From contig NC_071397.1 in the NCBI RefSeq assembly GCF_022682495.2, forward strand, positions 28,225,427 through 28,289,426: a DNA stretch of 64,000 nucleotides, written 5' to 3'. Below are positions 48,697 through 60,912 of the stretch, piece by piece. Position numbers and translations under genes: made by a program. This DNA is from Desmodus rotundus. Lineage: Eukaryota; Chordata; Mammalia; Chiroptera; Phyllostomidae. The notes under the pieces are model-generated. The model saw only the letters and a list, made by a program, of their open reading frames with translations, made no database searches and had not been told where the DNA came from. Numbering within the stretch: position 1 is the stretch's first letter; the number at the start of each line of letters is the position of its first letter.

Positions 48697-48712
48697 GGAA
48701 GGAAGGTGTTAA
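48350..48712 (+). other. Unexplained 120-codon open frame behind a splice-acceptor-like site
   Basis: An open frame reading through to a stop at 48712, the second longest in the window. It begins just after a T-rich tract and ttgccag (AG at 48358-48359), a good acceptor. The peptide is serine-rich at first (DFKSSSGSSQSSSIRRKL), then basic, with no signal peptide, membrane segment or domain I recognise. Its last 20 or so codons are the (TA)26 repeat, read as alternating Y and I, and the part before that (CCTCACATTTATTGAATGC) looks like the start of an antisense L2 or MIR. I do not annotate it as a gene; it is either a chance frame or a rarely used alternative exon. Confidence 0.2.
48641..48692. 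repeat. (TA)26 microsatellite
   Basis: Uninterrupted TA dinucleotide run of 52 bases, the longest pure simple repeat in the window. Confidence 0.97.
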
Positions 48713-49009
48713 TTAGGTCTTGATATTCTAAATAGTTCATATATCAAAGTTCACAGTATATGACAAGGACAAGATAAATATTGTAGACTTTACACACCAT
48801 ATGGTGTCTGTCGTAACTACTTAACTCTGCTGTTGTAGCAAAAAGGACAGCCATGGACTGCACGTGAGCAAGACTGTGTTCAAAAGAATCTTTATGCAAA
48901 TGCAGGCAATGGGGTTGGGATTTGGCCCACAAGCTGTGTGTGGGTCACTAACACTTGGTCTAGAATATGCATTCTTTAAAGGTTATTTTAAAGATTTCAA
49001 CTCTTTTTA

Positions 49010-49960
49010 AATTTTCCATCCAAACAATGCACAGAGTCTATTTTGTCTTTTTTCCTTTCTGTTTTTGTTAAAATTTTAACCATAGTCATTTTAAATACCT
49101 TGTCAGGTAAATCCAATATCTGGATAATCTGTGAAGTGGCTTTTGTTTTGTCAGTCACATCATCTGGCAGACCTAGTAATTGTCCATTGACTGTCAGACA
49201 TTGTGTATAAAAAAACGTCGGGTCTTTAGACAATGTTCACGTCCGCCAAAAAGCATTCCTTCCTTCCTGCCTTCCTTGATTGTCCAAATATAGTGAGAGC
49301 TGATACTTTAATGCAGTCAATAATGGGTCTGGGTCAAGGCCATTTTGCAGTCTTAGTAAGAAAGCGTTTGCTTAACTCCCCTTTCCCACCGAACCTTTTG
49401 GATGGACAGCCTATGTGTGCCCATCCTACCAACACTGAGACACTGTGGAGATTCAGCTCTGCCTTTCAGAAGGTCCCAGTTCAGTGCCCCCGCTTTCTGC
49501 CCAGGTAACTTCAAATACACCATATATCTTGAGGGGAAGGTCAGCTGGCTGCTTAAAGCTGGACTCTTTTCTGGCTAGGCATTTATCTTTAAATTCCTAC
49601 TTAAAGGATGGAGAAAATTGCATGCTGCCTTTTAGAAGTTTTCATTCTAACTCCTAAGCTTCAACATAGTTCAAAAACTCAAGAATGTCTCCTGGAGAAA
49701 AGTCCCAGCAAGATTTTTAGAGACTCTTAAATTTCAAATATATTTCTCCTTCCCTGGGCCACCAAAAAAGATTAATTTCTCTTTCTGCCCTAGAGGGCTT
49801 CTGCTGGGGCCACACCTTCTCCTAACTTCTTGCCCAGATTTGGCAAATATTCCCAAAGGGGGGAAAAAAAGAAAGAAAGAAATTGGCTGAACTTGTTGGC
49901 ATACCTCAGGAAGGATCTCCTCTTTCTGGGAATTTATGTCATTCATAGATCTCTGGTTCT
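49010..49960 (-). mobile_element. Old L1 3' UTR fragment, antisense
   Basis: Blocks 'ataccttgtcaggtaaatcc', AATATCTGGATAATCTGTGA, 'ctgtcagacattgtgtataa', 'ctgggtcaaggccattttgc', 'ttccctgggccaccaaaaaa' and 'tctgccctagagggcttctg' match the 3' UTR of old mammalian L1 (L1M-type), read backwards. The frames at 48997-49946 all fall in it. Confidence 0.75.
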
Positions 49961-50424
49961 TTAAAAAGTATGATTTTCTGTAATTTATATATATATTTTT
50001 AATTGTGTTGGCAAAAGCATCGGCCTTACATGAATTGAATTAGTACACTGTACTAAACCAATACATTTCAACTTTATTATAAAAAACAATCTTTATGTTC
50101 GTATAATAATACTTCCCAGGACATTTTAAGGGAGTCTATTTTATAGATATATAATACTTCTAACAGTTTTGCTTATTTTTTCTCTTTTTAAAAAAGATCT
50201 CACAACATATTACTGATTATAATAAAAGCCCAGGAGATTTTTAAGCTTCTCTGAGATATGTATTTAGTGTGACTAAATAGAAGAAATGGTAGTTAGTTTT
50301 AGCCATTAAAATTCACTGACTTGGAACTTATTCATAGGATGATTTAACACAATATACTTGTACAGAAAATTATATTTTGGCAAATGCCAACAGAAAAAAT
50401 ACTATAAAGGAAAGCATATAATAT

Positions 50425-51240
50425 TGTTCAATCATTCACCCTTCCATTCATCGACCCATTAACATAACTCTGTGCAACACAGTGCAAGGACCTGAGGGCA
50501 CAACTTAAATGTGATACACACAACAAATACAAAATAGATGAGAAAAGAGATAAAATAATTACAAATTGTGATATATGTTTTATAAACATATGCATGTTGA
50601 ATAAAATTAACAAAGTGCCACCATAGGGGGTGATGTTTGGGCACTGCTTTAGATTAAAAAGTCAGCAAGGTCTCTATGAGGAAATGACCTTTAAAATCGT
50701 GACCTGAAGGATGAGGTGGATGTAGACATGCAAAGAGTGGAGAGAATGAGTTTGCCGGGGAATGAGAGTAGATTTCATTTAGAGAGAATAGCATATGAAT
50801 AACCTTGAGGTCTTTGAGGAAGTGAAAGATGATCCAGTGACCAGAGTCACAACAAGAAAGAGATTGTGCTAAGATGAGTTTGGAAAAATAGGCAGGGAAA
50901 AAATACTCTGTACCTTGAAGGCTTTGCTAGGAGTTTGGATTTTAGTCTTAGTGCAAAGGGAAGCTATTGACAGTAGAGGATTGATGTGATTCAACACATT
51001 AAAAAGGGTCATATGACTCTTCTAAGGGAAATAGACCCTAAGGTAGCCGGACTGGAACCTCTGAAGCCTGCTACAGTAATCCCAATGAGAGATGATGGTG
51101 TCCTTTATTAAGGTTGAGTGAGTGTGTTTGGCCGATAGTGATGTCATTGTCTGAAATAAGGAAGGGAAGGCAAGGAGGAGTAGCTTGAGGCAGGTGTGTT
51201 TGGGGGTTGCAGAAGGTGATATTGTACTGAGGTTTGAAAA
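50425..51240 (-). repeat. L2 LINE, antisense, long fragment
   Basis: Ordered antisense L2 landmarks: 'cctgaaggatgaggtggatg', 'aataaccttgaggtctttga', 'taccttgaaggctttgctag', 'tcatatgactcttctaaggg' and GCTACAGTAATCCCAATGAG followed by AGATGATGGTG. About 800 bp, the most extensive L2 copy here. Confidence 0.75.
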
Positions 51241-51356
51241 AAAGAACTAAGAGTGAAGTTCATCAGTTTAGTTGTGGTTTTTCTCCAGTCAAGTTGAGCT
51301 AGTTGGATGCAGGTAAAAAAAAAAAAAAAACATTTGGTAGAGCCAAAATGTTTTCT

Positions 51357-51504
51357 GAAGTCCAGAATTGTCAGCAGTACCCAGGAGCTTGTTAGAAATG
51401 TAGAAAACCAGATGCCCTCTGAGACCTACCTAGTCAGAAGCTTCATTTTGAAAAGTTCCCTTTGAAATCCAAATGCACGTTAGAGTTTAAGAAGCACGTG
51501 GCAG
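51357..51504 (+). mobile_element. hAT-Charlie remnant cut by a SINE
   Basis: Blocks 'aggagcttgttagaaatgta', 'gagacctacctagtcagaag' and 'gcacgttagagtttaagaag' are the inner and 3' parts of a MER-type hAT element. The VES SINE at 51505 inserted at its very 3' end. Confidence 0.65.
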
Positions 51505-51756
51505 CCCCGGCCGGTGACGCAGCTGGTGGAGCATCTTCCCGTACACCAAAGGTTGGGGGACAATCCCCAGTCAGGGTGTATATGGGAGGCAACTGATCAA
51601 CATTTCTCTCTCACAACAATCTCTCTCTCTCTCTTTTTTTCTCTCTCCCCCTCTCTCCCTCCCCCCTCACATCCTCTCCCTCCCTTCCTTTCCCTCTAAA
51701 ATCAATAAACATCCTGGAGTGAGGATTTTTTTTAAAAAAAAAGAAGCCTGTGGCAG
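51489..51756 (+). mobile_element. VES-type bat SINE with target duplication
   Basis: The SINE body is 51505-51740: CCCCGGCCGGTGACGCAGCT head, 'caatccccagtcagggtgta', a long CT-rich section, AAAATCAATAAACATC and an A-rich tail. It is flanked by AAGAAGCACGTGGCAG (51489-51504) and AAGAAGCCTGTGGCAG (51741-51756), a 16-bp duplication with two mismatches, as left by L1-driven insertion. Confidence 0.93.
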
Positions 51757-51869
51757 ATTTTCTATATGGTTGAAGTTTTGGTGGATGAATGCAAAGAAGT
51801 AAAATGGAAAAACATTTAAAAGAAACTACAAATTTTAAAAATTAAATTTTTGGTGGACAAATACAAAGT

Positions 51870-52255
51870 AGTTACATGAGCGATAGCCAGCTCCATATCA
51901 TTATAAGACATATTGTACTATTATTGTGAGGGAATGTCTCATTTTCCTCTCCTAGTTCCGTGGGAGGATTGCATCTCTCACGCCCTGAAGGCGGGTGCCC
52001 GTTTTGGCTAGGCATCCACATGTGCTCGTTGGTTGTGTGTGGAAGTGATCTTTGTGTGCCAGGCCTAAGAATGCCATTGCCAGTACCAACTCTTTTATCC
52101 GGTCTCATCCTCAACCCACGAATGACGATGACACACACTGCGTCCCTGATGACCTGGGCTGGGTGTGTACTGTGAGCTGAGAAGTAAATCTTTGTTATTT
52201 TTAGGCACTGAGATTTTGACGTTGCTTGTTAATGCAACATAACCTATCACATTTT
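51870..52255 (+). mobile_element. Solo LTR remnant (ERVL/MaLR-like)
   Basis: The end section GAAGTAAATCTTTGTTATTT, 'aggcactgagattttgacgt' and TGCAACATAACCTATCAC is that of an old mammalian LTR, and the sequence before it is GC-richer than the flanks. No internal retroviral genes are visible. The exact family is not certain and the left edge is approximate. Confidence 0.5.
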
Positions 52256-53999
52256 AACTGATGCAATATCCCTAGAAGTAGAAAAACTCAAGTGATGGAG
52301 GTAGAATTGAAAAAGTCTTAGAGAAATACCAGATTACTTAATGTTCTGCCTCCCATTGAGAAGGTTCTGGAAAGCTCGGGTCGTAGTCTATGACCAATCT
52401 GCTTTGAGCTCCTGGGGAATGCTCCAGTTCCATCACCTCACCCAGAATATTAATAACTTCCAGACTTGTTTGATGTCAGGAAAAGAATTTTCACCAACCT
52501 AGGTCCTTTGCTTAGGAATTGTATTTCTGACTAATTCTAGCCAAAAACTCTGAAATTAAAGCTATTCTAGAATTTACTGGGTAGGTAAATTTCTTTGCTG
52601 TCATTCTTATTTTGGAATTTCTAGACTTCCCAGGGAAATAAATACAGTGTACCTGATTCAGTTTTTTAAATCAATTTTCTCCATGACTCAGTTTATTCTC
52701 AGAACAATACCTTACAATCCTCACTTCAGGAATTGCTTGGGCAAAAAACCGGGATACCTAATGCCCTATGGCCAAATGCTGTTTATCCTAGGCTTTGTGC
52801 AATACACATATAAGTTATGCAGGTGAATTACGGACTAAATCCACCCCGTAGTGTTGTCTCTAGACAAGAATTTTCCCTCAGACTTAAACTCCTAGCCCTC
52901 GGACAGGTCTGTGATGAACACAGGTTCTATATTTCAAATATAAGGAAAATTGAGAACCATTTATGTATTAGAACAAAGGGTACACTTTCTTTTGCATACA
53001 GAGTGATATCTTTCCTGGAGATACCAGATACCTTTGTAAATAATTTCATATCATCAACAAGTGAGTGACTGATCTTAGAAAATGAGTTTTGAACTGAAGC
53101 AAAGATGTATATTTAGATTATTGCTTTATGAAAAGAAGTTTCTTATATAATTATCTTTTAATTAAAACCACTGAGAACTGTGAGAGCCTTTAATATACCT
53201 TACAGATGGCCTGTAGGAGTTGATGCTAAAAATAATATACAGATGTATCATGTTTAAACTGTGTCTTTGCACAGAATGACTACGATAAACCTAGGGGTCA
53301 CATAATAGAGGCAACCGTAACTGGCAGTAGGAGGCATAAAGTGAAAGACAAAGGTTATTTAAGAAACACACAAGCTCTTTAAACCATGGCCCTCACTGTA
53401 TCTCTCTATGTAAACAGCGAGGAGACTTAACCCACAACTATAAACAGCCACTATTTTTAGACATCAGTTTCTTTCTTTCAGGGGTGATCTTGTCAACAGT
53501 ATTAAATGTGAATGACACAGAAACTTTTAAGACTTTTCCTTTGGAGCAGAAATAGTCACTGAATACTGCAATGTGAGCAGACATGTCACTAACAATTATA
53601 ATTTTAAAGGAAATATTTAAATTATTAAACCTCTCTGAGCTATTTTAGTGACTAAAATTGAGAGAATTACAAAATATAACCCAAGGGAAGTAGACTCCTT
53701 GATGTATTCTGGGAGATTTTTCTGTCTACTTGAAGAAAACTACCTACCAAATTTTTATATAGGTACAGGTAAATGGCTTTAGAAAGGTTCACACATTATA
53801 TTCCAAAATAATGACCACTACTCAAATAATGGGCAACACCTCAACAGCCCGGCAAGTTGCTGCAAATCTCCTGTTTCTCATGCTCTTTTTTTCATCTGAA
53901 AAAGATTTAATGACTCCTTAAAACTAATACCGTTGAAAATTATTTTTAAATGTTTAAGCATCTTGACAGTTTCTAACAAAAGCCCTACATGAAACCCGA

Positions 54000-54275
54000 G
54001 TTGAGCAGGTGGTGGTTAAGAGCATAGATTCTGGAATCAAACTGTTGGAGCTGAAATCTTGGTAGAGTTTAGGAGCTACGCAGTTCTGGGGACCACAGTC
54101 CACCTCACTGAGTCTGTGCTACTTCTTCATCTGCCAACTGGGAACCATCATGATGCCTCCTGCGGTTCTTTTAAAACCCAGGTGAGGTGACTCATGTAGA
54201 ACACTTAGTCCCACGATCACCGTATAATAGGCGCCTGACAAGTACTATGTCACTATTGTCATTGTTGTTATTTTT
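54000..54275 (+). repeat. MIR SINE
   Basis: A long MIR: 'ggtggttaagagcatagatt', 'ctggaatcaaactgttggag', 'acttcttcatctgccaactg', 'aggcgcctgacaagtactat' and 'attgtcattgttgttatttt', covering head to tail. Confidence 0.85.
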
Positions 54276-54544
54276 TGAAAGGTAGCAATTTTATAACTAT
54301 AACTGTAGACATTTAACATTTCTGAAATAATTTTCCTATTTATGTTAATAGGTCATCTTTTAAAAGGCAATTCTGTCAGGAAATGTAAAAGTTCTTTAAT
54401 TATTATTACATATATCTTTGTTTTGAATAATAGTGAGCTGCTACATTTTGTTAACTTTTGAGGATAATTGTTAGAGAAGGAAAAAAATTTCTTCTGTAGT
54501 TTCGGTTTAATTTAGTATGCACTTTGAGAAAATACCATTGTGGG

Positions 54545-54950
54545 TCAGAAAATGATCTAGAAATTCCAGGGGAAACAAAGATGAATAAGAAGTTACAGGC
54601 TCTTTAAGAGCTTAAGGCCTAGTAGAACAGATAAGTACACAAACACTATACTAATGTAAGCGACGGGAAAGTTTACTTCTATGAGGTTTGAAAGTAGAGG
54701 TCATATCAGGCTTTTGAGTTATTTGAAAAGAATTGAGGAAGGAGAAAGGAAGAATAACGAAAGTATCTGGGGAGAACATTTAAAGTCACAGAACGGGGAG
54801 CAATGTAAGTCGGGGAGCAAAAGCAGGATCCAGGGGCTTTCTCAGGGAAGCGGCGAGCAGTTCAGTCGGGCTGGCATTGAGAGCCTGCAACGGCGGCGGA
54901 GCAGTGGGGTAGACCGCGCTGACGCTTCACAGACGACCTTCAGGACTTCT
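54545..54950 (-). repeat. L2 LINE fragment, antisense
   Basis: 'gaaacaaagatgaataagaa', 'gtagaacagataagtacaca' and 'gaggtttgaaagtagaggtc' resemble antisense L2. It ends in a GC-rich patch around 54820-54930 with several CGs, including CGGCGGCGG, that I cannot explain by L2 alone. The 54681-54962 frame spans both and is not recognised. Confidence 0.45.
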
Positions 54951-55339
54951 GCAAAAACATAGCAAGACTATATTTTCAAATGCTGTATTATATCTGAATT
55001 CAAAAGAAAAAAGGGAAGTCCTTAGGTACCAAAAATGAAGAGAAAAGAAACCAAAGCCCAAGTTGTAGGGGAAAGCTGATGGTTCAGCAGCCCATGAACG
55101 TTTCAGGCTGTCTGCCAGTCCTAGGTGGTGGAGGCTGAGGTTCTAAAGCTTTTTTGAAGGCTGGCAAGACCCCTCACACAAAAGTAGTGATGCTCTATCA
55201 AACCCTCCGCAACGGTCCAGTACTATCTTGGCTGCTCTGGCATCACGGACTAGGAAAACCCTACAGGTCTAGGATGTGTCTAAGAAATTTGCAGTTCATA
55301 TAAGATTTTTAGAGGAAGAGAGACTAAAACCATCTTCCA

Positions 55340-56560
55340 GAAATGGAAACTCCTACTCTGAGCCAAAAAGAGAGGAAATTCACATGATAATTAGCATAAA
55401 AATGATCCAGTATCATTGAACTGCCTGAGGACCCCTACCCTCAGAGAAACACAGTCAAAACTAGTTTCTAGCAACTCTTTCACAAACAAGCACCTTGGGG
55501 CCACCAAAAGGTGAATATGAGTTCACAATAATTACAAATAACATGAGGGAGAATCATCAAATGCAGAAACCAGGAAAATTAACAAAGAAACAAGTAAAAG
55601 TAATAGAAAATATGAAATAAACTAGAGTGTTTGTTTAAAATAATTTAAGAGATAAAAGAATGCACAGATAAAGAATGAAAGAATATGAAAAAGATTAAGT
55701 AGAACCTCTATTAGTGGAAAATATTGTCATTGAAATGAGTGAATAGAATAAATATCTAATGAAACACAGTTGAATAAAGTATTGGTGATCTGGAAATTAG
55801 GCCTGGTAAAAGACCATTTATAAGCCAGAATAGATAGATAAAGAAATAAATATAAAAGAGAACATAGAAAAGAAGAATTGAATGAGAAAGTTAGTATACA
55901 TTTAATAGGAATGTATATAATATAATAGAAATGTATTCCAGAAACAGACCACAAAGGTTGAGGGAGCAGAAATATTCTATGAGTTAGTACATAAGAATTT
56001 TCCAAACTTGAAGATAGATAAGATATTGAGATTGAAAAAAAATTAGTAAGCTAAAGCAAATCCACATAAACTTACTCTACATTATACCAAAGATTGAAAG
56101 GAAAATCTTCAAAGATACCACAAAGCAAAGACTGCTAGTCTGTGCAAGATCAGAGAGTCTTTGCACTTACAACAGGAGGCACTAAAGTCACATTATGAAA
56201 ATGCTAATGGGGAAATAAAAAACACCTGTATCTAAAAGGTCATTTGAAAATGAGTATAACTTTAAAAAATAGTAAGTCAAAGATTTGAAGGAATTACTAT
56301 TCATAGAACTTAACTAAAATAATTGCTGAAAGATTAGGAAAAAAAGACAATACACTAAAAATAGATGAGAATTCAAGAAAACTTGTTAAGAAACAATAGT
56401 GGAATAAGTAGACTGATTAAAAAGCATTAGAGTATTAGTTTAAAATCAGTAATAATATAACAAAAACTAATTCGAGGGATTCAAAAGCAAGGTAGATTAA
56501 ATTACTAAGTAGCAACAGGAATGGAAGAGTAAAACTGAACTAGTAATCACTAACTGTGTA
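55340..56560 (+). mobile_element. Old L1/HAL1-like 5' region, sense
   Basis: A-rich sequence with few CGs and blocks such as 'agaattttccaaacttgaag', 'atccacataaacttactcta' and 'atcttcaaagataccacaaa' that resemble the ORF1 and 5' part of old L1 or HAL1. No frame survives. Confidence 0.5.
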
Positions 56561-57448
56561 GAAATAGGGGAGAATAATAGTGGGTGGGTAAAATAAGATA
56601 GTGAGATAAATGATTGGAATTATAGGTTAAGATTATATTTGGATGGTCTATAGGTCAAACAATGGAGGATGTATTTAATATGAAAATGCATGGGTTTTTA
56701 TTGATTTATCTTTAGCAGAGAAAACATGTTTGGAGACGGGGAACATAGAATAAGTTTAGGGTGGAGAAAGACTCAGTAAGACCAGTGAGGCGACTACTGG
56801 GAGGAGTGTGGTGAGAGGTGGTGAAGACCTGCAGTGGGATCTCTCTCTCGCCCAGAGATCAGAAGGATGGATATGGAAGGCATTACATAGTTAGTATTCG
56901 GAGGAATTAGAAACTGAAGATAACAGAACGGAAACAGTCACTGAATGTCTGTCTACTTTTGACATCTGTCTTTGCAGTAACTCATTATAACAGCCATGTG
57001 ATGATATTTGCCTCCTTTGATGTACATATCAAATGATCCTAGGAAAGAGGCAAATGATTTGCCCAGTGGTCCTATGTCATCAATTGTAAAGGACAATTTA
57101 AATCCAGATTTTAAGATTCCATTTGTTCTACAAACATAACATACTAGTAAGAGTTCCCAGAGAGAATGCTTAGAAGATAACTTCTGAGTTTAATTTGCAA
57201 CTTAAATAGTTGTGGGGTTCAAATCAGATTTCATACTTCTGATTTTTATTTTGAAGAGAATCAAAATAAGGCAATAGTTGAAAGGAAGTAGCAATACGAA
57301 AAGTTGATATTTAAATAAGATATACATCTTTCATCAAAATACTGACTTTGAGTGGTAGGCACATGGTGCAATATACAGATGAGGTATCATGGAAATGTAC
57401 ACTGGAAACCTACATGATCTTATTAAGCAATGTCACCCCAATAAAGTT

Positions 57449-57474
57449 CATACATACATACATACATACATACA
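57449..57474. repeat. (ATAC)6 microsatellite
   Basis: Six tandem CATA/ATAC units in about 26 bases. Confidence 0.92.
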
Positions 57475-58689
57475 ATATCAGGCCATATTTTTGAGAGAGG
57501 AAAGGGCTGCAAAAGAAAGATTGGATGGGATTCAAATCACAAAGATAAGCACAGAGTTAATTCATAGAGATAGAAACAAAGGAAAGAGGTAGAATGCAAA
57601 TAAGGGACAATTTGAAATAGAGAAAAAGTAAGTTGAAAAAACTCAATCTGAACTGTAATTCTTCAAGATCCAGAAAAAAGAGAAAAACAGACCTGCAGGG
57701 AAACATGGATTTGTCAATCTAAGTAGGCACATGGTAAGGAAAGAAATTTTACAGTATACTCATATTATGGAAGGAATATCAAGAAACTGTAATTTTTCAT
57801 CAACCACATATGTTCTGGTTGGATATCTGTCTTATCTGAATTCTCACTACACTGTATAATTGCTACCAATAGTCTATACTAGTGTGTACAGCTATTTCAA
57901 GGTATTTGTTCTTGGTGCTTTCCACCAACAATGCCAGGAAAGATGCTAATTAATGCCATTTGTGAGAGCTGGTGGTGTGATTTGGGCACCTGTTTGCAAA
58001 GAGCTCCACTGAGAACAAGTTATTCCCCATAAGCCTGCAAAACAGCTGTCAGATGGACAATACATTAATTTACTACTGACTGGGGCCGTGGTTGATGTTG
58101 ACCTGCACATGAAAGACTGGCTTTCCTATCGCTGATTAAGTGAGCCATCCAGTGCCTTCTGGACTATTTTTATTACAAACAGGAAAAAAAATGTCTAAAT
58201 GTTTTAGTCCTCAAGATTCAAGTCAGTATTATGATGCTTTTGTTTGAAAGGAAGGATACATTAGATTTCAGCAAATTAGATCCCTCACAGGGATGCACAT
58301 GTGTTGCCAAAATAGATACAAAGCTGATCTGAAGTAGTCAGAGGATGTTCGCCTGGCAACCATCGCTGTGCTCCCTTCCTAATGGAGAACCATTTAAGTC
58401 CTCCGTGGCACTGAGTGTCACAGCTGGGCTCTGCATTGCCAGCACAAAACTGAAGACTGAATTTCATGTTTTTTTAGGTTAGACCCTATTAACTTCATTT
58501 CACTTTAAAACTTTCTTTACACTCCACCGGCTGAACCAGACACTTTCAAGCCCAGAAGTTATTCTCTCTTTTTAAGCCAGGTATTTCTCATGCTATTTAA
58601 TACCAGTGTTTGCAATGGGCTACATTGATGAATGAGATAAGGCAGTGTGCCTAACTTAATCCTATGACCTAATGTGAACATAGGAGGAC

Positions 58690-59150
58690 ATTGACTCATT
58701 CATTCACTCATGCTTTCATTTAATTTTGTTCAGTATATTGAGTACATCCTCTAGGTGCTGGGAACATAAGGGTAAACAATGTAGACAAAGTCTCTTTCTT
58801 CACAAGACTTAAATTCCAAAGGAGGGGAGGGGGCAAAAAAATAAGCCAAGTAATAGGTGGCACAATGGCAGATAAGGTTGAGCACCATGAAGGAAAGTGA
58901 GATGAATGATAATGGTACCATAATAGATGGGGACTCAGGTTAGACCTCGCTGAGGAAGTGACAAAAGAGGATATGGATTTCTATGGGAAGATTCCAGACA
59001 AAAGAAAAAGCAAGTGCAAAGGCTCTGAGATACCCACATGCTTATCGTTGAGGTACAATACAAAAGACCAGAGTAACTAGGGCGTCATGAACGAGGGGAA
59101 AGGTGTTGGATGCCCTCGGGAACCGGGCTGTGTAGGGCACACAGCCCACG
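58690..59150 (-). repeat. L2 LINE 3' end, antisense
   Basis: Starts with GACTCATTCATTCACTCATG, the reverse of the L2 tail, then 'atcctctaggtgctgggaac', 'gttagacctcgctgaggaag', and 'aagtgcaaaggctctgagat'. Confidence 0.8.
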
Positions 59151-59573
59151 GTGAGGCAAGAAGCTTTTCTGTTGTGCAGTAGCTTGTGCTAATTATCTTA
59201 GGCTTGTGTGCTTTCATTTGAATTAAGAAAATGATTTTTTAAATATTTTAACCAGATAGGCACACTTTTCCAAATCTTGGAGGAGACATGGTAACTGAGT
59301 CTTCTATAGATTCAATTACATGAATGATAAGTTGCAAAGTTTAAATAAAAACCTGGGTCCTACTGGTTCCAAAGATAATCCATTGTATTACATAATAAGG
59401 GTATAGTTAAGACATAAAAAAATTAATTGACTCTAAGAAACTGTTACTGTGCCATATTCTAAGGCTGTGATTAAGGCAGGGAACCCACCCTCAGGTTCAG
59501 AAGGACTGCTAAGGCAGAAAGATGTGTGAGCAAATGATTGTAATTCACTGTGATACTGTGATATATCTGTAAG

Positions 59574-59601
59574 AGAAGAGATAACATAGAAGAGATAACA
59601 T
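59574..59601. repeat. 14-bp tandem duplication
   Basis: AGAAGAGATAACAT occurs twice head to tail, exactly. Confidence 0.9.
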
Positions 59602-59640
59602 AATCAAGGAAGTTGATTAACTGTGTTACAATATTTAGGA

Positions 59641-59749
59641 GAGCTGCTCTGGTTGGTATGGCTCAGTGGATTGAGCGCTGGCCTAAGAACTGAAAGATCG
59701 TCGGTTCAATTCCCATTCAGGGCACCAGGAAAGAAAGAAAAAGGAAATT
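59641..59749 (+). mobile_element. VES-type SINE, head only
   Basis: Contains the tRNA-derived head: 'ctctggttggtatggctcag', a box A-like TGGCTCAGTGG and a perfect RNA polymerase III box B, GGTTCAATTCC (59703-59713), followed by CATTCAGGGCACC and an A/G-rich tail. The usual body after CAGGGCA is missing. Imperfectly matched flanks (AATATTTAGGAGA and GAAATTTAGAAGA) may be target duplications. Confidence 0.85.
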
Positions 59750-60885
59750 TAGAAGAACCAATACTAAATCTAAGTGATGCATAAATGCAAGATGGTGTAA
59801 GGGAGAGGGCTGGAATAGGCAATGCAAACACATGGAGTTATGGAAACCATTACCTAAACAGAAAGTCGCAACTATTTATCAGTAATTCAGAGAACACATA
59901 GGCAAGGGGTGATTGTTGATGTATCTATAGCAACCCTTTGGGCGTTAGGCAGTGGTTGATGAAAGAAGAAAACTGGACAAAATAAACTGCCTGATTATGT
60001 TGTCTTTTATCAGGGTAAGGCAAATAGAATATGTATGAAGATTTTTACTTTACCAAAATATTTTTGGACAGAGGTTTAGAGACTACAGAAAAATAAAATA
60101 TCTGAAGTAGTAAAATACAGTTTTTAAATACATTTTTTAAAAACTCCTAACATTTTTGATTAGTTCAGATTGATTACCACAATTTATAAGATTTGTTTGC
60201 CCAATCCTTAATGGGAAATCAATCATTACAATTATTACACTTTACCCTTTCTATTTTGGTATGTCTCTGGTGTGTTAGTTCTTGATTTCATGATCTTTTG
60301 ATAAATTAATTTTATCACAAATTTAGCAATGGAATGATAAGGATTAACCTTTAATAAACAAGGAAAAGTATATGGACCCTTACTATCACATTACCCTCTC
60401 TTACTTTACCATTCTTTTAGACTATAAGATACTTTTCTTCCCTTAAACTGTAAGATAAGCAAATATGAAAATTGATGGCATATTTCTCTGGCCATCAAAC
60501 TAATTGAAGGTTTGCATATGAATAGTTCATTTTGCTGCTGAAGACTTAGCTGAGAGGTTTTTTTTGTCATCTTATTTTTTGTTATTAGTTTATTTCTTTT
60601 TAAAAATAAAACTAATCTACCTTTCAGTCATGCCACAGTAGATCTGTAAAGTTAGAGATATCTTCTAAAGCTACAATGTACTTGTGACAACTTAGTTTTG
60701 CTGCTATAGGAAGATATGTTTATTTTAAGAGGTAAAACAAAAATCATTAAATTTGGCTTGTTCATAAAAATGGAAATTTTGAAGTGTTTATAATCTCCCA
60801 TCTTGGAGCACAGCTTACAAACAATTTCCACGTTTACCCCATGCAAAAGTAATTTTTATTTTTACTTCAATTAAAAATCTAAGTT

Positions 60886-60912
60886 CAACACTTTCAACAC
60901 TTTCAACACTTT
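60886..60912. repeat. 9-bp triplication
   Basis: CAACACTTT is repeated three times head to tail in an AT-rich intron stretch, followed about 10 bases later by GTGTTGAA, partly complementary to it. Confidence 0.9.

Noticed and set aside
59641..59749. A tRNA gene, because of the perfect box B
   Set aside because: The head matches the VES SINE and cannot fold as a full cloverleaf with normal arms; A/G-rich tail and possible duplications show a SINE.
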